Counted from the stretch's first letter, positions 46,849 through 57,536 are shown. The stretch: 64,000 nt of DNA from Bacteroidota bacterium (GCA_003250475.1 QKGI01000074.1:1-64000); one strand, 5' to 3'. Translations and numbers: made by a program. Notes: generated by a model from the sequence alone, not told the origin.

Positions 46849-47520
46849 CTATTGTGCTGAACCTGAGGCCGTAGCTGCAGCTGCAGCTGCATCCCTGTTA
46901 AGGGCATCAACAACCAGCTTTTCCTCAATCCAGTCTATATCAGTAAATATATAACGGGCAATACCTACGATGGACATTTCATCAATGATATCGACGAAAT
47001 TCTTGTATTTTGACGTCTTGTAGGCTTTTATAAGAACGATCGGCCCAGTATCATCATCCTTTTTAAGCTGACTGATAGCGCTTCGCATGGAGTCCTGCTT
47101 GATATCGATCTTTCCCGAGATAACATCTTTCTCGAACTGGTCGATCTTACGGAACAGTGCTCTGTTTCTTTCCAGAAGAATCTGGCGTATTCCTTCTGCG
47201 CTGAAGTCAGTTTCCTGAAGAACTGTGACATCCGGGTCGGCTTTGCCGGGATACCAGAATACCTTGTCATCAGGACCAAGGATAATATTGAGAGTACGGC
47301 TGTCAGCAATCTTGGGAGGGTCTACTTTCTCATCCTTCTTTATCTTTTCAGGAAGAACGATTTCCATGACCTTCGGTTTGCTGAAAGCTGCTGTTAGCAT
47401 GAAGAACGTGATGAGGAGACTCATGAGGTCAACCATCGGCGTCATATCCACGCGGGCATCACCTTTTTTCGGTTTCTTCTTTCCGCCCTTGCTTTTTTCC
47501 TCTACTTGAATGTCTGCCAT
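46849..47520 (-). CDS. exbD: ExbD/TolR biopolymer transport protein
   Basis: ARVDMTPMVDLMSLLITFFMLTAAF. Confidence 0.92.
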   Translation of the reverse strand: MADIQVEEKSKGGKKKPKKGDARVDMTPMVDLMSLLITFFMLTAAFSKPKVMEIVLPEKIKKDEKVDPPKIADSRTLNIILGPDDKVFWYPGKADPDVTVLQETDFSAEGIRQILLERNRALFRKIDQFEKDVISGKIDIKQDSMRSAISQLKKDDDTGPIVLIKAYKTSKYKNFVDIIDEMSIVGIARYIFTDIDWIEEKLVVDALNRDAAAAAATASGSAQ

Positions 47521-47521
47521 C

Positions 47522-48160
47522 TTACTCAGTTATTTGTTCTTCGGTAATTTCAACTGCTCTCAGATTGGTGATCAGGTTAAACCTGTTCACGTTCTTGTCC
47601 TGCAGAATATCCAACACTTTTTTTACCACCGGAAATTCAACATCGGCATCGCCCTTGATCATGGTATTCACAGCAGGGTTAACCTGACGTGCGAACAGAA
47701 TCCATAACGCAAGCTGGTTGTCAGTGGAATCGATAGGAACGCCTGTTTCAAGGGCAGTTTTATCTTCAGAATTCTTGGCAGCAAGATAAGCTTTCATTTC
47801 CTGTATAGGAACACCAACGGATGTACCTGTCTTCTCAAACTTGCGAAGTTCATCCTCTGTAAACTCAATGTTGTATCTCTTACCCATCTCGGCAAGGATC
47901 TTAGGACGGAATTTGAGAATGGTATCCGGTCCGTTATCAACATTGAAGAATATCCGGTTGTCTTTCGCGATGAGAACGGTCATAACGTTGGCATCCATCA
48001 TCGGTTTCTCCGAAACAGAAAAAGGTGTATCAACAGGGGCCGACTCAGTAGGCCTGAATGTTGCTGTCAGGATGAAGAATGTGAGCAGCAACGTAAACAG
48101 GTCCACCATCGGCGTCATGTCGATTCGTGGCGATTTGGCTCCTAATTTAATCTTTGGCAT
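47522..48160 (-). CDS. exbD: ExbD/TolR biopolymer transport protein
   Basis: SPRIDMTPMVDLFTLLLTFFILTATF. Confidence 0.92.
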   Translation of the reverse strand: MPKIKLGAKSPRIDMTPMVDLFTLLLTFFILTATFRPTESAPVDTPFSVSEKPMMDANVMTVLIAKDNRIFFNVDNGPDTILKFRPKILAEMGKRYNIEFTEDELRKFEKTGTSVGVPIQEMKAYLAAKNSEDKTALETGVPIDSTDNQLALWILFARQVNPAVNTMIKGDADVEFPVVKKVLDILQDKNVNRFNLITNLRAVEITEEQITE

Positions 48161-48206
48161 CTTCTAATTCCTTTCTTTTATAGACCAAAAGAATAAATTC
48201 GGCAGA

Positions 48207-49022
48207 CTATTTTCTAATTGACGCGGCGAAGGTCTGTGTCAGACTGAAGCCAGCCTCATCAATTTTAAAGACATAACCGTCAATTCTTGATGAGAACATG
48301 TTAAAGAAGATAATAGCCAGGGTTGAACCTGTAATACCGAATGCAGTATTAACAAGAGCCTCGGAAATACCGGTTGAGAGGGCGAGAGCATCAGGAGCAC
48401 CTGACTGGGCAAGGGCTGCAAATGCACGGATCATCCCGATAACCGTTCCGATAAGACCTATAAGCACTGAGATGGATGCAATGGTTGAAAGCATGACCAT
48501 ATTCCTTGAGAGGGTCGGCAGCTCGAGTGCTGTTGCCTCTTCCAGAGCCTGTTTCATTGAGGTGATCTTCTGGTCTTTTTCAAGTTCTGTGTCATGTTCA
48601 AGAGCGCGGTAGCGTGAGAGACCGGCTTTTACAACGTTAGCAAGTGAACCCTTCTGCTTGTCGCATGCAACGATTGCATCTTCAATTCTGTCTTCTGTAA
48701 GCATGTGCTGAAGATTTGCAACAAATACATTGAGTCTTGCTTTCCCTTTTACTCTTGTGAGAGTAATCCATCTTTCAACCGTGAAGATGAGGAGGGTAAT
48801 AACGATAGTTATAAGTACAGGCACTATAACACCTCCCTTGTACATAAGTCCAAGAAGGTTACCCTGCAGTGGATGACCTTTGGGATTGCCACCTTCAAAG
48901 TTTACCGGATTACCCAGTACTCTGGTGAAAATAAGATAAGCAACAATAAATGCCAGAATAATTGATAGAGGTGCAAAAAGCGACTGCCATACACCGCTGG
49001 ACGACTTGGATTTTTTACTCAT
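48207..49022 (-). CDS. exbB: MotA/TolQ/ExbB proton channel family protein
   Basis: Start at MSKKSKSS (track ORF begins at 49079); GLIGTVIGMIRAFAALAQSGAPDALALSTGISEALVNTAFG. Confidence 0.94.
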   Translation of the reverse strand: MSKKSKSSSGVWQSLFAPLSIILAFIVAYLIFTRVLGNPVNFEGGNPKGHPLQGNLLGLMYKGGVIVPVLITIVITLLIFTVERWITLTRVKGKARLNVFVANLQHMLTEDRIEDAIVACDKQKGSLANVVKAGLSRYRALEHDTELEKDQKITSMKQALEEATALELPTLSRNMVMLSTIASISVLIGLIGTVIGMIRAFAALAQSGAPDALALSTGISEALVNTAFGITGSTLAIIFFNMFSSRIDGYVFKIDEAGFSLTQTFAASIRK

Positions 49023-49140
49023 TTTAGTATTCTTTTTAGTTGGTTTAAGTAAACAGTTTGCAAAAATAATTATTCTCAAATTCTTTTACAATAGTCACAG
49101 TTAATTAGATGCAACTTTAAGCTTATATGTTTTACACGTT

Positions 49141-51342
49141 CTACTTTTCCAGAGAGGCGTTATATGTTCTCCTTTTCGTGACCGGTACCTCTATTGTCTG
49201 ATAACCCTTGGCACTTATTACCAGTGTCTCGGAGGCTTCGGGCATAACAAACTTGTATTCACCCCTTGCATTGGTCCATGCTTCGGCTGCTGTATCCTTT
49301 ACCCTAACTGATGCTCCGGGTATTGGTTCACCCGATGAATCGGAGATTACACCTGTGATCTCATTGGGATGAGCTTTCGGAATTGCGCTTCTCTGCAGCT
49401 GGTTGATATACTGTATTGTAGACCTGGCCGCTTCGTTGCCCGGCTCTACGGCCAGTATCTTATTATTCTCTTCAATAGCCTTGGCGTATTCACCCATGGT
49501 CATATACATAGTGCTGAGTGAGCTGTGGGCCCTGACAACATAATCAGGGGAGAGGTTCATCATCCTGTTGTAGTAGGCTTTTGCATCATCATACCTCTTA
49601 TTCTGCAGCGCTTCATAACCAAGGTACCTCATGGCATCGTACATCTCCTTGACGTTCTTGACTGAGTCGGCAGCTGCCTTCTGGAGCAGGGCTTCGAACC
49701 TCGGCTTGGCCAGCCCCAGTTCAGAATCGGGATCTTTTGCAGAGGCTGTATTGGCCATCCAGAGATAACCCTGGAGGTTGTCAGGGTACTTTTCTATCAT
49801 CTTGCTGAACACTTCGGTAGCTTTATCAAAAGCTTTGTCCTGATAATAAGCCCTGCCTACCTGTATATAGTCATTCTCACTGTCTTTTCCCTTATCGAGG
49901 AGCCGTTCCCATGTAGCTGCAGCATCTGCATACTTGCGGGCGGCATACTGAACCGATCCCTTCTCATAGATGAGGTTAAGGTCTTCCTCGTCAGTAAAGT
50001 TTATTGCATTGTCATAAGCTTCGAATGCCCTGGTAAGTTCAGATTCTGCTTCTGTGATACTTGCATGAGCGGCGTCGACCCTGGCTTTCAGGGCGTCTAT
50101 ATCAGCCTTGGCCTTCTCTTTTGCCGGACCTTTGGTGGCCGGATACCTGGCTTCAAGCTTACTTAGTTCTGCAGCTTCATTGTCAGCTTCTATGACCTGC
50201 TTGCTGTAGTCCTGGTTCTTCCTGGCAAGGATCCTTGCATAGTAGATGTAGTCTTTCTTGATAATACGGTCAGCGTCGAGGTTGGCAAAAAGCTTGTCCA
50301 TATATGCCTTGGCAACATCAAAATTGCCCTCCTCGTATGCAGAATAGCCTGCAATACGGTTCATATATGTCCTTGAGTTGTCAACAGCAAATATCTCCTC
50401 CACGTTCTTTATCACCTCCTGGTACTCTTTTGCGTAGTAGAGTGCATTCACGTACCTGATCTTCGCAGGTATGTTACCGGCAGTGAGCTCAAGGTATTTC
50501 TCGAAGTATTTCTTTGACTCGTTGAATCTACCTGCCATGGAATATAGCTGACCCAGTTCCCTGTATGCAGGAGCATAGTTCTGGTCAAGAGCAATAGCCT
50601 GTTCATAATAGGGTATTGCAGCCATCAGGTTACGCCCCTTGACATAGATGCTTCCTATTTTCATATTGGCAGTGGGAGACTGCAGATCCCAGTCCTGTGC
50701 AAGATTATAGTTCTTGATTGCCTTGGATCCGTCGTTGACAAGAATGTAAATATCACCTGCTATGATGTATACTTCACTGTTTCTCGGGTCAATCTGCAGA
50801 GCCTCTCTGATAAAAGGAAGTGCCTTGCTGGTATCAACCTGTTCAAAACGAATAAATGATTCGGCAATCTTGGCAAGGGTATAAGCATAGCTCTTCGGAT
50901 CTTTGATCTTGGTTACCTTCTTGTAGGGAGGGAGGAGCTGATCAGCTTTCTCTCTCAGCTCTTCAGCCTTTGCATTATCACCTTTGTAGAATGCAACCTT
51001 TGCAAGTCCGACATAGTTCAGGGGATCAGCCGGGTTGGCATCCACACCCTTGTTGAAAATATCGGAAGCCTCTTTGGTTGCTACATTCAGCGAGTTGGAA
51101 ATAGTATCAGCAAAGTAGTTCAGCAGCGTGTTCTCTCCATAGTGGAAATAGATAATGCTGTTGGTTGGTTCATTACTGATCAGTTGCTGGAACAGTGTCT
51201 CCGCTTTATCATACTGTTCATTTTTCGTCAGGGTTATAGCCTCCTCGAGCGTCTGGGCTTTCAGTCCGCTTCCAAAGACCATACAAAATACCGCTGCGGG
51301 CAGCAACGCGAGTTTCATACTTCTATTAATCATTGTTATCAT
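49141..51342 (-). CDS. TPR-repeat protein with C-terminal carboxypeptidase-D-like domain
   Basis: Signal peptide; multiple TPRs; C-terminal ITGVISDSSGEPIPGASVRVKDTAAEAWTNARGEYKF. Confidence 0.92.
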   Translation of the reverse strand: MITMINRSMKLALLPAAVFCMVFGSGLKAQTLEEAITLTKNEQYDKAETLFQQLISNEPTNSIIYFHYGENTLLNYFADTISNSLNVATKEASDIFNKGVDANPADPLNYVGLAKVAFYKGDNAKAEELREKADQLLPPYKKVTKIKDPKSYAYTLAKIAESFIRFEQVDTSKALPFIREALQIDPRNSEVYIIAGDIYILVNDGSKAIKNYNLAQDWDLQSPTANMKIGSIYVKGRNLMAAIPYYEQAIALDQNYAPAYRELGQLYSMAGRFNESKKYFEKYLELTAGNIPAKIRYVNALYYAKEYQEVIKNVEEIFAVDNSRTYMNRIAGYSAYEEGNFDVAKAYMDKLFANLDADRIIKKDYIYYARILARKNQDYSKQVIEADNEAAELSKLEARYPATKGPAKEKAKADIDALKARVDAAHASITEAESELTRAFEAYDNAINFTDEEDLNLIYEKGSVQYAARKYADAAATWERLLDKGKDSENDYIQVGRAYYQDKAFDKATEVFSKMIEKYPDNLQGYLWMANTASAKDPDSELGLAKPRFEALLQKAAADSVKNVKEMYDAMRYLGYEALQNKRYDDAKAYYNRMMNLSPDYVVRAHSSLSTMYMTMGEYAKAIEENNKILAVEPGNEAARSTIQYINQLQRSAIPKAHPNEITGVISDSSGEPIPGASVRVKDTAAEAWTNARGEYKFVMPEASETLVISAKGYQTIEVPVTKRRTYNASLEK

Positions 51343-51348
51343 GTTTGG

Positions 51349-52308
51349 TTACTCTTTTTTTGTCTGTATAATCCTGATAGGCATTGTTGCAGGAACAAGC
51401 CCCGATTTAAGTATTATCCTCTGACCTTTTTCCCCGGCCACAAAGCTCACAAATCCCGACCCGAGGCCTGAGAACGATTCCCTCGAATTCATATTCACCT
51501 CCCTGGTGAAGGGGTAGGTTTTGTCATATATAGATCCCTGTACCGGCAGGTAAAATGTTGATTCATCAAGATAAGGCATTGAGACAGCTGCTATCTTAAT
51601 CTTATTCAGCAAAGAGAGACTGAGCGAATCGTCACCGTCACTTATCCAGTTGACACTAACAATTCCGATAGCGCCATTGCTGCCGGACACATAGTCTATA
51701 ACTTCGGGATTACTTTTTACGGCGAAGAAGTTCGGAGCAGGTTTCTCCGGCAGATCGAATTTCTCCCTGAAATATCTGATATTGCCCGAATGCATATTGT
51801 CGAAGACAATGTTTATAGGCCCCATCTTTGATTTGGGGTTGATCTGTTTCCAGTCGGTGATCGCACCGGTGAATATATCTTTTACGTTTTGATAAGTCAG
51901 GAGGGAATCTGCGTTGTTTTTATTAAGAACAAGGGCAAGGGCATCATATGCTACCACTGTAGTGCGCACTACTGTCTGAATGTCAAGCAGAACCTTTCTC
52001 TGTTCTTCTGAGGGAGCCCATGATGAGACTATCACCTTTACGGAATCGTTGAGGAAATATGCCACAAGTTCGTTTTCAGGCTTATAAACGGGCCTGATCT
52101 GCGCGTAGCTGTACAGAGCTGTAAATGTATCTATCTCTGCATCAATGATCGGACGGAATGATTCATCGGATCCGATGACTATATTACCGGAGGTCGGAGT
52201 TTCCCTTAACGCCGTAGTTCCTCTGTTTTTGCAGCCTTCAAATGTCATAAGGGCGATGAGCAGGAGCAGGCCGGGAACAATTAATAATATGTATCTCAGT
52301 TTTTTCAT
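51349..52308 (-). CDS. PstS-like substrate-binding lipoprotein
   Basis: N-terminal hydrophobic segment then Cys (FEGC); SGNIVIGSDESFRPIIDAEIDTF; VKDIFTGAITDWKQINP; GSNGAIGIVSVNW. Confidence 0.85.
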   Translation of the reverse strand: MKKLRYILLIVPGLLLLIALMTFEGCKNRGTTALRETPTSGNIVIGSDESFRPIIDAEIDTFTALYSYAQIRPVYKPENELVAYFLNDSVKVIVSSWAPSEEQRKVLLDIQTVVRTTVVAYDALALVLNKNNADSLLTYQNVKDIFTGAITDWKQINPKSKMGPINIVFDNMHSGNIRYFREKFDLPEKPAPNFFAVKSNPEVIDYVSGSNGAIGIVSVNWISDGDDSLSLSLLNKIKIAAVSMPYLDESTFYLPVQGSIYDKTYPFTREVNMNSRESFSGLGSGFVSFVAGEKGQRIILKSGLVPATMPIRIIQTKKE

Positions 52309-52481
52309 TCCTTTATAGTTTTCAACTAACTATGGGCCACAATATTAATAATTATCTCTTAATCTTGTTTTCAGAATTAAGGGAAAAATTCATAATAGTA
52401 CCAATATGGTCAGATGCAAAGCATGTGCCAATAATACTTATGACCGTTAAGCAAGATGCCTCCCCACGCTGAACTGACGAA

Positions 52482-52712
52482 TTATTCTTCCTGATCATCC
52501 TTGCTGAAAAAGCTCTCCTTAATCTTTTCATAAGACACAAAAACCCTGTATATAGCATACACTATCAGGGGAACCGCAAGTACTATCCGGAGGGCTTTGT
52601 CGATATCAAAGAGTGTTGTAGTGAGCAAAAATATCGCGAGGCCGAAATAGAAAAAAACCATCATAGTGCCGAAAATGGCAAAAATCTTGTCGTACATTTT
52701 ACTGCTGTTCAT
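52482..52712 (-). CDS. Small two-TM membrane protein
   Basis: 76 aa; TM segments IFAIFGTMMVFFYFGLAIFLL and IVLAVPLIVYAIYRVFV. Confidence 0.7.
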   Translation of the reverse strand: MNSSKMYDKIFAIFGTMMVFFYFGLAIFLLTTTLFDIDKALRIVLAVPLIVYAIYRVFVSYEKIKESFFSKDDQEE

Positions 52713-52784
52713 CGCTTATGTCTTAATCTCACAAATATATGATTTATATCTTTTTTGTTGCAGGCATAACCTTAATAAATTGGC

Positions 52785-52816
52785 AAAAAAGAGAGCTGCA
52801 CGGGGCAGCTCTCTTA
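52785..52816 (-). terminator. Rho-independent terminator downstream of the POT transporter
   Basis: AAGAGAGCTGC-ACGGG-GCAGCTCTCTT with A run on + (T run on -). Confidence 0.85.
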
Positions 52817-52837
52817 TATCTGCGACTTAGATATCAG

Positions 52838-54637
52838 TTATTTCGTGGCATTTTCCAGCCTCTTCATAATTGAGAAAATGAATGTGGCGGAGAGGAGGCA
52901 GCAAACGATAAACACTGCCCAGAGCTGCCAGAGATCCACCTTGTCCCACAGCTTGCTGCCGACGAACAGAAGCTTGTTACCCACGGCTGTTGCCAGAAGC
53001 CATCCTGCCTGCATCATTCCCTGGAACCGTGAAGGAGCCACCTTGGATACAAATGAGAGGCCCATCGGGCTCAGGAAGAGTTCTGCCACCGTCAGGATCA
53101 GGTAACTGCTTATAAGCCAGTAGGGACTTACCCTTAGTGCTTCCGAAACGGGGGACCCGGCAAGAGAAGAAGGTGAGGGTAGCTTAACGGATGAGATAAG
53201 CACCACCATAAAGCCGACTGCCGCTATTATCATTCCAATGCCGATTTTCTTCGGCGTTGAAGGCTCGATATTCTTTTTGTTCAGCCATGCAAATACTCCC
53301 ATCACCGGGAATGTGAGAGCCACGATGAAGAGCGGGTTGAACGACTGAAATACTTCGGGTTCTATTGAGTTCAGCTGATCGGCACGGGTCATGAACAGGT
53401 AGGCAAGAATGAATGCAACTACGAAAAGGACACCTCCCGCTATTCTCGTCGGCATCTTTACCGTTTTTCCCACAAGAATTACCAGACCGGCTATCGAACC
53501 TATCACTGCCAGCATGGAGGGCAGGGTGAAGAACAGATATGTAAACGATCCAACCTGTTTTGCGGTGTAGTCCCTCGCGAACAGGGTAAGGGTAAGTCCG
53601 TTCTGGTGGAATGACATCCAGAAGAAAACCACAACAACAAATACCAGTATAAGCGAAGAAACACGTGCATATTCATCTTTTTTGGCAGTGGTAAGCATCC
53701 ACGTTATGAAACCTGCAAAGAGACCAAAGGCAAGACCTGATGCCCATCCGACAATAAACTGAAGGCCGAAAGCAAATATCGCCATCGCAATAACTGCATA
53801 TATCAGAGGCCTCAGCTCAAATTCGATTGTGTTGGCTGATTCACTGCTGGCTTTGGCAGGTTTCTCCTTGTTGGGCAGGAGCCTGTTAAAGAACACATAT
53901 ACCAGCAGGGAGATGACCATTGCGACGGCTGCAATGCCGAATGCATAGTTATAGCCTCTCGAGAAGACGTCAAGGTAGCTGTTAGAGAAGGAGGCAAGAT
54001 CTGTTACCGGACCGGCTATGTTTACCTTGTCAGCCAGGGTCTGGAATTCCTGGAGCTTCGACGGATCTGTCAGTAACCCCCCGTTAAACTGGTGACACAG
54101 AGCGGGCAGGCTTCCGTCATGTAAGAATCCGTTTGCCCGGAGCCACCAGTTTCTGACACCGTTGGCAGCAAAAGGAGCAAAGAATGCACCGACGTTGATA
54201 CCCATATAGAAAATCATGAAGGCAGTATCCCTGAGCTTGGAATACTGGGGGTTATCATACATCTGGCCAACGACAGCCTGAAGGTTGCCTTTGAAGAGAC
54301 CGTTCCCAAAAGCGATGGTGAAGAGGGCTATCACGGTAAATGTGAGAGTCATGCCTGGTACGGCCATCAGGACATACCCTGCAAACATAATGATGATACC
54401 AAACAGTATTACTGTCTTGTATTTTCTGGTTGAGTCGGCAAGAATACCGCCGACCAGGGCAAGAGCATAAATACTGAAGTAAAACCAGCTGTAAATATCT
54501 CCCGCTTTTTCGGCAACTAAGCCGTACTTGGCCTGCAAAAAGAGCACCAGGATCGCCATCATGGTATAAAAGCCGAAACGTTCTCCCATGTTGGCGAAAA
54601 AGGCAACCAGCAGTCCTTTTGGATGGTTTTTGAGCAT
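52838..54637 (-). CDS. POT-family peptide MFS transporter
   Basis: NMGERFGFYTMMAILVLFLQ; FSIYALALVGGILAD; GNGLFKGNLQAVVGQMY; FYMGINVGAFFAPF. Confidence 0.93.
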   Translation of the reverse strand: MLKNHPKGLLVAFFANMGERFGFYTMMAILVLFLQAKYGLVAEKAGDIYSWFYFSIYALALVGGILADSTRKYKTVILFGIIIMFAGYVLMAVPGMTLTFTVIALFTIAFGNGLFKGNLQAVVGQMYDNPQYSKLRDTAFMIFYMGINVGAFFAPFAANGVRNWWLRANGFLHDGSLPALCHQFNGGLLTDPSKLQEFQTLADKVNIAGPVTDLASFSNSYLDVFSRGYNYAFGIAAVAMVISLLVYVFFNRLLPNKEKPAKASSESANTIEFELRPLIYAVIAMAIFAFGLQFIVGWASGLAFGLFAGFITWMLTTAKKDEYARVSSLILVFVVVVFFWMSFHQNGLTLTLFARDYTAKQVGSFTYLFFTLPSMLAVIGSIAGLVILVGKTVKMPTRIAGGVLFVVAFILAYLFMTRADQLNSIEPEVFQSFNPLFIVALTFPVMGVFAWLNKKNIEPSTPKKIGIGMIIAAVGFMVVLISSVKLPSPSSLAGSPVSEALRVSPYWLISSYLILTVAELFLSPMGLSFVSKVAPSRFQGMMQAGWLLATAVGNKLLFVGSKLWDKVDLWQLWAVFIVCCLLSATFIFSIMKRLENATK

Positions 54638-54733
54638 AATTCTTTGTATTAAGTTGGTTTCTTTTATTCTGACGCTGACAAATATATTAATCTTTTTAAT
54701 TTGGAACGAAGCATTATATCTTAGCTGTAATAA

Positions 54734-54761
54734 TTTTGCATTGACTATAATTTTATATTTG
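54734..54761 (+). promoter_or_regulatory. Bacteroidota-type promoter candidate
   Basis: TTTTG (54734-54738), 15-nt spacer, TATATTTG (54754-54761), upstream of nnr. Confidence 0.45.
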
Positions 54762-54786
54762 TGCCATCGGTATTAAGCTGAAATCT

Positions 54787-56316
54787 ATGAAGATATTCAC
54801 ATCCGCTGAGATAAGAGAGATTGATGCAGCCACAATCCGTCTTGAACCTGTCACCCCTGCAGGATTGATGGAGCGTGCGGCAACAACAATGTTCCAGCGT
54901 TTAAAGGACCTTATTGCACCGGAAAAGAAAATAAATGTGTTTTCCGGACCTGGGAACAACGGGGGTGATGGACTGGTTCTTGCCAGGCTGCTTCATGAAG
55001 ATGGTCACCAGCTAAGGGTATTTATTGTTGAGACAGGATCGGCTCACAGCAGTGAGTTCCGGTTGAATGCCGACAGGCTTGAGAGAACAGGTGTTACCCC
55101 GGTGATAATAGCTGACCCCGGGACAATTCCCCTGATTGGAAAGGATGAAGTGGTGATTGACGCCATTTTCGGGACAGGCCTCAGCAAACCACCTGCCGGT
55201 GTAGCAGCAGAAGTCATACGGAGAATAAACCTGAGCGGTGCCTATATCATCTCTGTAGATGTTCCGTCGGGCCTGTACTGTGAAGACAACGGGGGAGTGA
55301 ACCGGGAGTTTATCATCAGGGCTTCACAGACTATTACGTTTCAGTTTCCGAAACTTGCATTTATGTTTGCCGGTAATGAAGAGCAGGCAGGCACCTGGGA
55401 GGTGTTGGACATAGGTCTTCACGCTGACACTATTTCCCTTATGGCAACTCCCTTTCATTATGTTGTCCGGGAAAATGTAAGGCCTATTCTTCAGAAGAGA
55501 AGGAAGTTTGATCACAAGGGGACCTTCGGACATGCCCTCATTATAGCAGGCAGCTATGGCAAGGCAGGTGCAGCAACACTTGCTGCCGGGGCAGCCCTTC
55601 GTACCGGTGCCGGTCTCGTCACAGCACATACGCCGGCTTCTTCAGTACTGGCTTTACAGGCAGCGCTTCCCGAGGCCATGGTATCACCGGACCCCGGTAC
55701 GGGGAATATCACTTTACTCCCGGACCTGGCACCTTACGATGCAGTGGGTGTGGGGCCGGGACTGGGAACGGACCCTGATACGGTTGCAGTACTTCAGAAG
55801 CTGCTTGAGAAAGCCGGCATTCCACTTGTCATTGATGCAGACGCACTGAATATTATGGCCAGGCACCGCGAACTGCTTGACATCATACCCCGGGGCTCAA
55901 TACTTACGCCTCATCCCGGGGAGTTCAGGAGACTGGCGGATACCGACTGCAATGATTACCGGCTCATGGAGCAGCAGCGTGCTTTTGCCGCAAAATACAA
56001 CTGTATTGTTGTGCTCAAAGGGGCCCATACCTCCATTGCGGTACCCGAAGGTGAGGTGTTCTTCAACAGTACAGGTAACCCGGGAATGGCTACAGGTGGC
56101 AGCGGAGACGTTCTGACGGGAATGATAACATCCCTGTTGGCTCAGGGTTATGCCCCTGCCGATGCAGCCCTGGCTGGTGTGTACCTGCATGGCCTGGCAG
56201 GAGATGTGGCTCTCAGGATACATTCGGAAGAATCCGTTATTGCGGGTGATATACTGATGAACATCGGAAGGGCTTTCCGTGAGACACAATTCAACAGCTT
56301 CAGTATGTACTTATAA
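54787..56316 (+). CDS. nnr: Bifunctional NAD(P)H-hydrate epimerase/dehydratase
   Basis: FSGPGNNGGDGLVLARLL; GSYGKAGAATLAAGAALRTGAGLVT; LTPHPGEFRRL; GNPGMATGGSGDVLTGMI. Confidence 0.96.
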   Translation: MKIFTSAEIREIDAATIRLEPVTPAGLMERAATTMFQRLKDLIAPEKKINVFSGPGNNGGDGLVLARLLHEDGHQLRVFIVETGSAHSSEFRLNADRLERTGVTPVIIADPGTIPLIGKDEVVIDAIFGTGLSKPPAGVAAEVIRRINLSGAYIISVDVPSGLYCEDNGGVNREFIIRASQTITFQFPKLAFMFAGNEEQAGTWEVLDIGLHADTISLMATPFHYVVRENVRPILQKRRKFDHKGTFGHALIIAGSYGKAGAATLAAGAALRTGAGLVTAHTPASSVLALQAALPEAMVSPDPGTGNITLLPDLAPYDAVGVGPGLGTDPDTVAVLQKLLEKAGIPLVIDADALNIMARHRELLDIIPRGSILTPHPGEFRRLADTDCNDYRLMEQQRAFAAKYNCIVVLKGAHTSIAVPEGEVFFNSTGNPGMATGGSGDVLTGMITSLLAQGYAPADAALAGVYLHGLAGDVALRIHSEESVIAGDILMNIGRAFRETQFNSFSMYL

Positions 56317-57443
56317 TGAACGATATGAAAAGATCACTTTTTATAATTTTCCCGGCACTCATGGCTTTTGCATATGGCTGCACCAGCATGTCAAAGAATG
56401 CCGACAGCGATATTGTGGTACTGCCGCTGGGCGGTGATGTAAAAGTCACCGAGGGAAGTATTGTATATGCACTCCCGCAGACGGTTTTCGAGATTGACAT
56501 AGCTGCCGAAAAGATGATCGAAGTCCCGGGACCATACGCTGCCTACGCCGGTGAGATGATAGGACTTGACAATGTGATAAAGGATGAAAACGAGATATGG
56601 ACACTGACTGACATTAGCATGAGATCGGTAGAAGAACTCGATCCGCGCCAGTTTTATGTTATTCAGGGTACAACACTTATGCAGACGAACCTGTTGAAGC
56701 TGAAAGAGAGCGGTCTTGTTCTTGATATAAATCCGGACATTTACCTCGGTTCAGGCCAGTCTCATATCAGGGAGAGCTCAGAGTACAATGGCCTGCTCTT
56801 CCCTGACCGGGGAGCAAATGAATATGTCCTTACCAGGACTGATACCGCTTACCGGATAGTTAAGGCTGATACTGCGTTTATACGTGTTCCGTACCTGGTT
56901 CAGATGAAGAAGGGGATGACTGTCGCCCAGGAGGCCAGGGAGGCAGCCGACAGGCTCCTTGAACTTCGCGAAGGCAGGCACATGATACTTACCGGGGAGA
57001 CAAATATCTTCCCGCAGGATGGCGCTGCCATTGATGAGATAAACAGGCTGGAGAGAGAATATACATCACTATTTGCAGGCAAAACATGGTCTGAGATAAG
57101 ACACTTCCGCATATGGTTTATTCCGGATCCGGACATGGCAGGGGAGAAGAGCGTCCTCTTCTATTTTTCTGAGACAGACGGAGTAAAAACATCGGGCCAG
57201 GGCGGCAAACCGGTGTATATTGAGCTGGTACCGTCAGGAAAGACCAGGGAGCTGAACCTGGTGGTGCAACCGGCTACCTCACAGAAAGACCTGGTTGTAA
57301 GCGACAGGCTCTACTACAGGGTCCCTGATGTAGCCCGGATAGACATTACCTCCGGGGATGAGATACTGTATACTGCACGTAAGCTGGTCTATCAGTTCGG
57401 AAATACCGTGGTATTGCCATCTAATTTTATTATAGGCAGGTAA
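56316..57443 (+). CDS. DUF4831-like lipoprotein
   Basis: Lipobox AYGCTS; EGSIVYALPQTVFEIDIAAEK; overlaps the nnr stop. Confidence 0.8.
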   Translation: MNDMKRSLFIIFPALMAFAYGCTSMSKNADSDIVVLPLGGDVKVTEGSIVYALPQTVFEIDIAAEKMIEVPGPYAAYAGEMIGLDNVIKDENEIWTLTDISMRSVEELDPRQFYVIQGTTLMQTNLLKLKESGLVLDINPDIYLGSGQSHIRESSEYNGLLFPDRGANEYVLTRTDTAYRIVKADTAFIRVPYLVQMKKGMTVAQEAREAADRLLELREGRHMILTGETNIFPQDGAAIDEINRLEREYTSLFAGKTWSEIRHFRIWFIPDPDMAGEKSVLFYFSETDGVKTSGQGGKPVYIELVPSGKTRELNLVVQPATSQKDLVVSDRLYYRVPDVARIDITSGDEILYTARKLVYQFGNTVVLPSNFIIGR

Positions 57444-57536
57444 TAAGGTATATAGGGTAATTGAATGACCGCACTGGCAGGCTGTCGCCTGGTCGTATTG
57501 CATTTGAATGGCCCGGGGAAGCACCCCCTCCGGCTG

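Noticed and set aside
57450-57536. Possible hairpin between convergent DUF4831-like and GT genes
   Set aside because: Partial inverted repeats only, no clear stem with T run.
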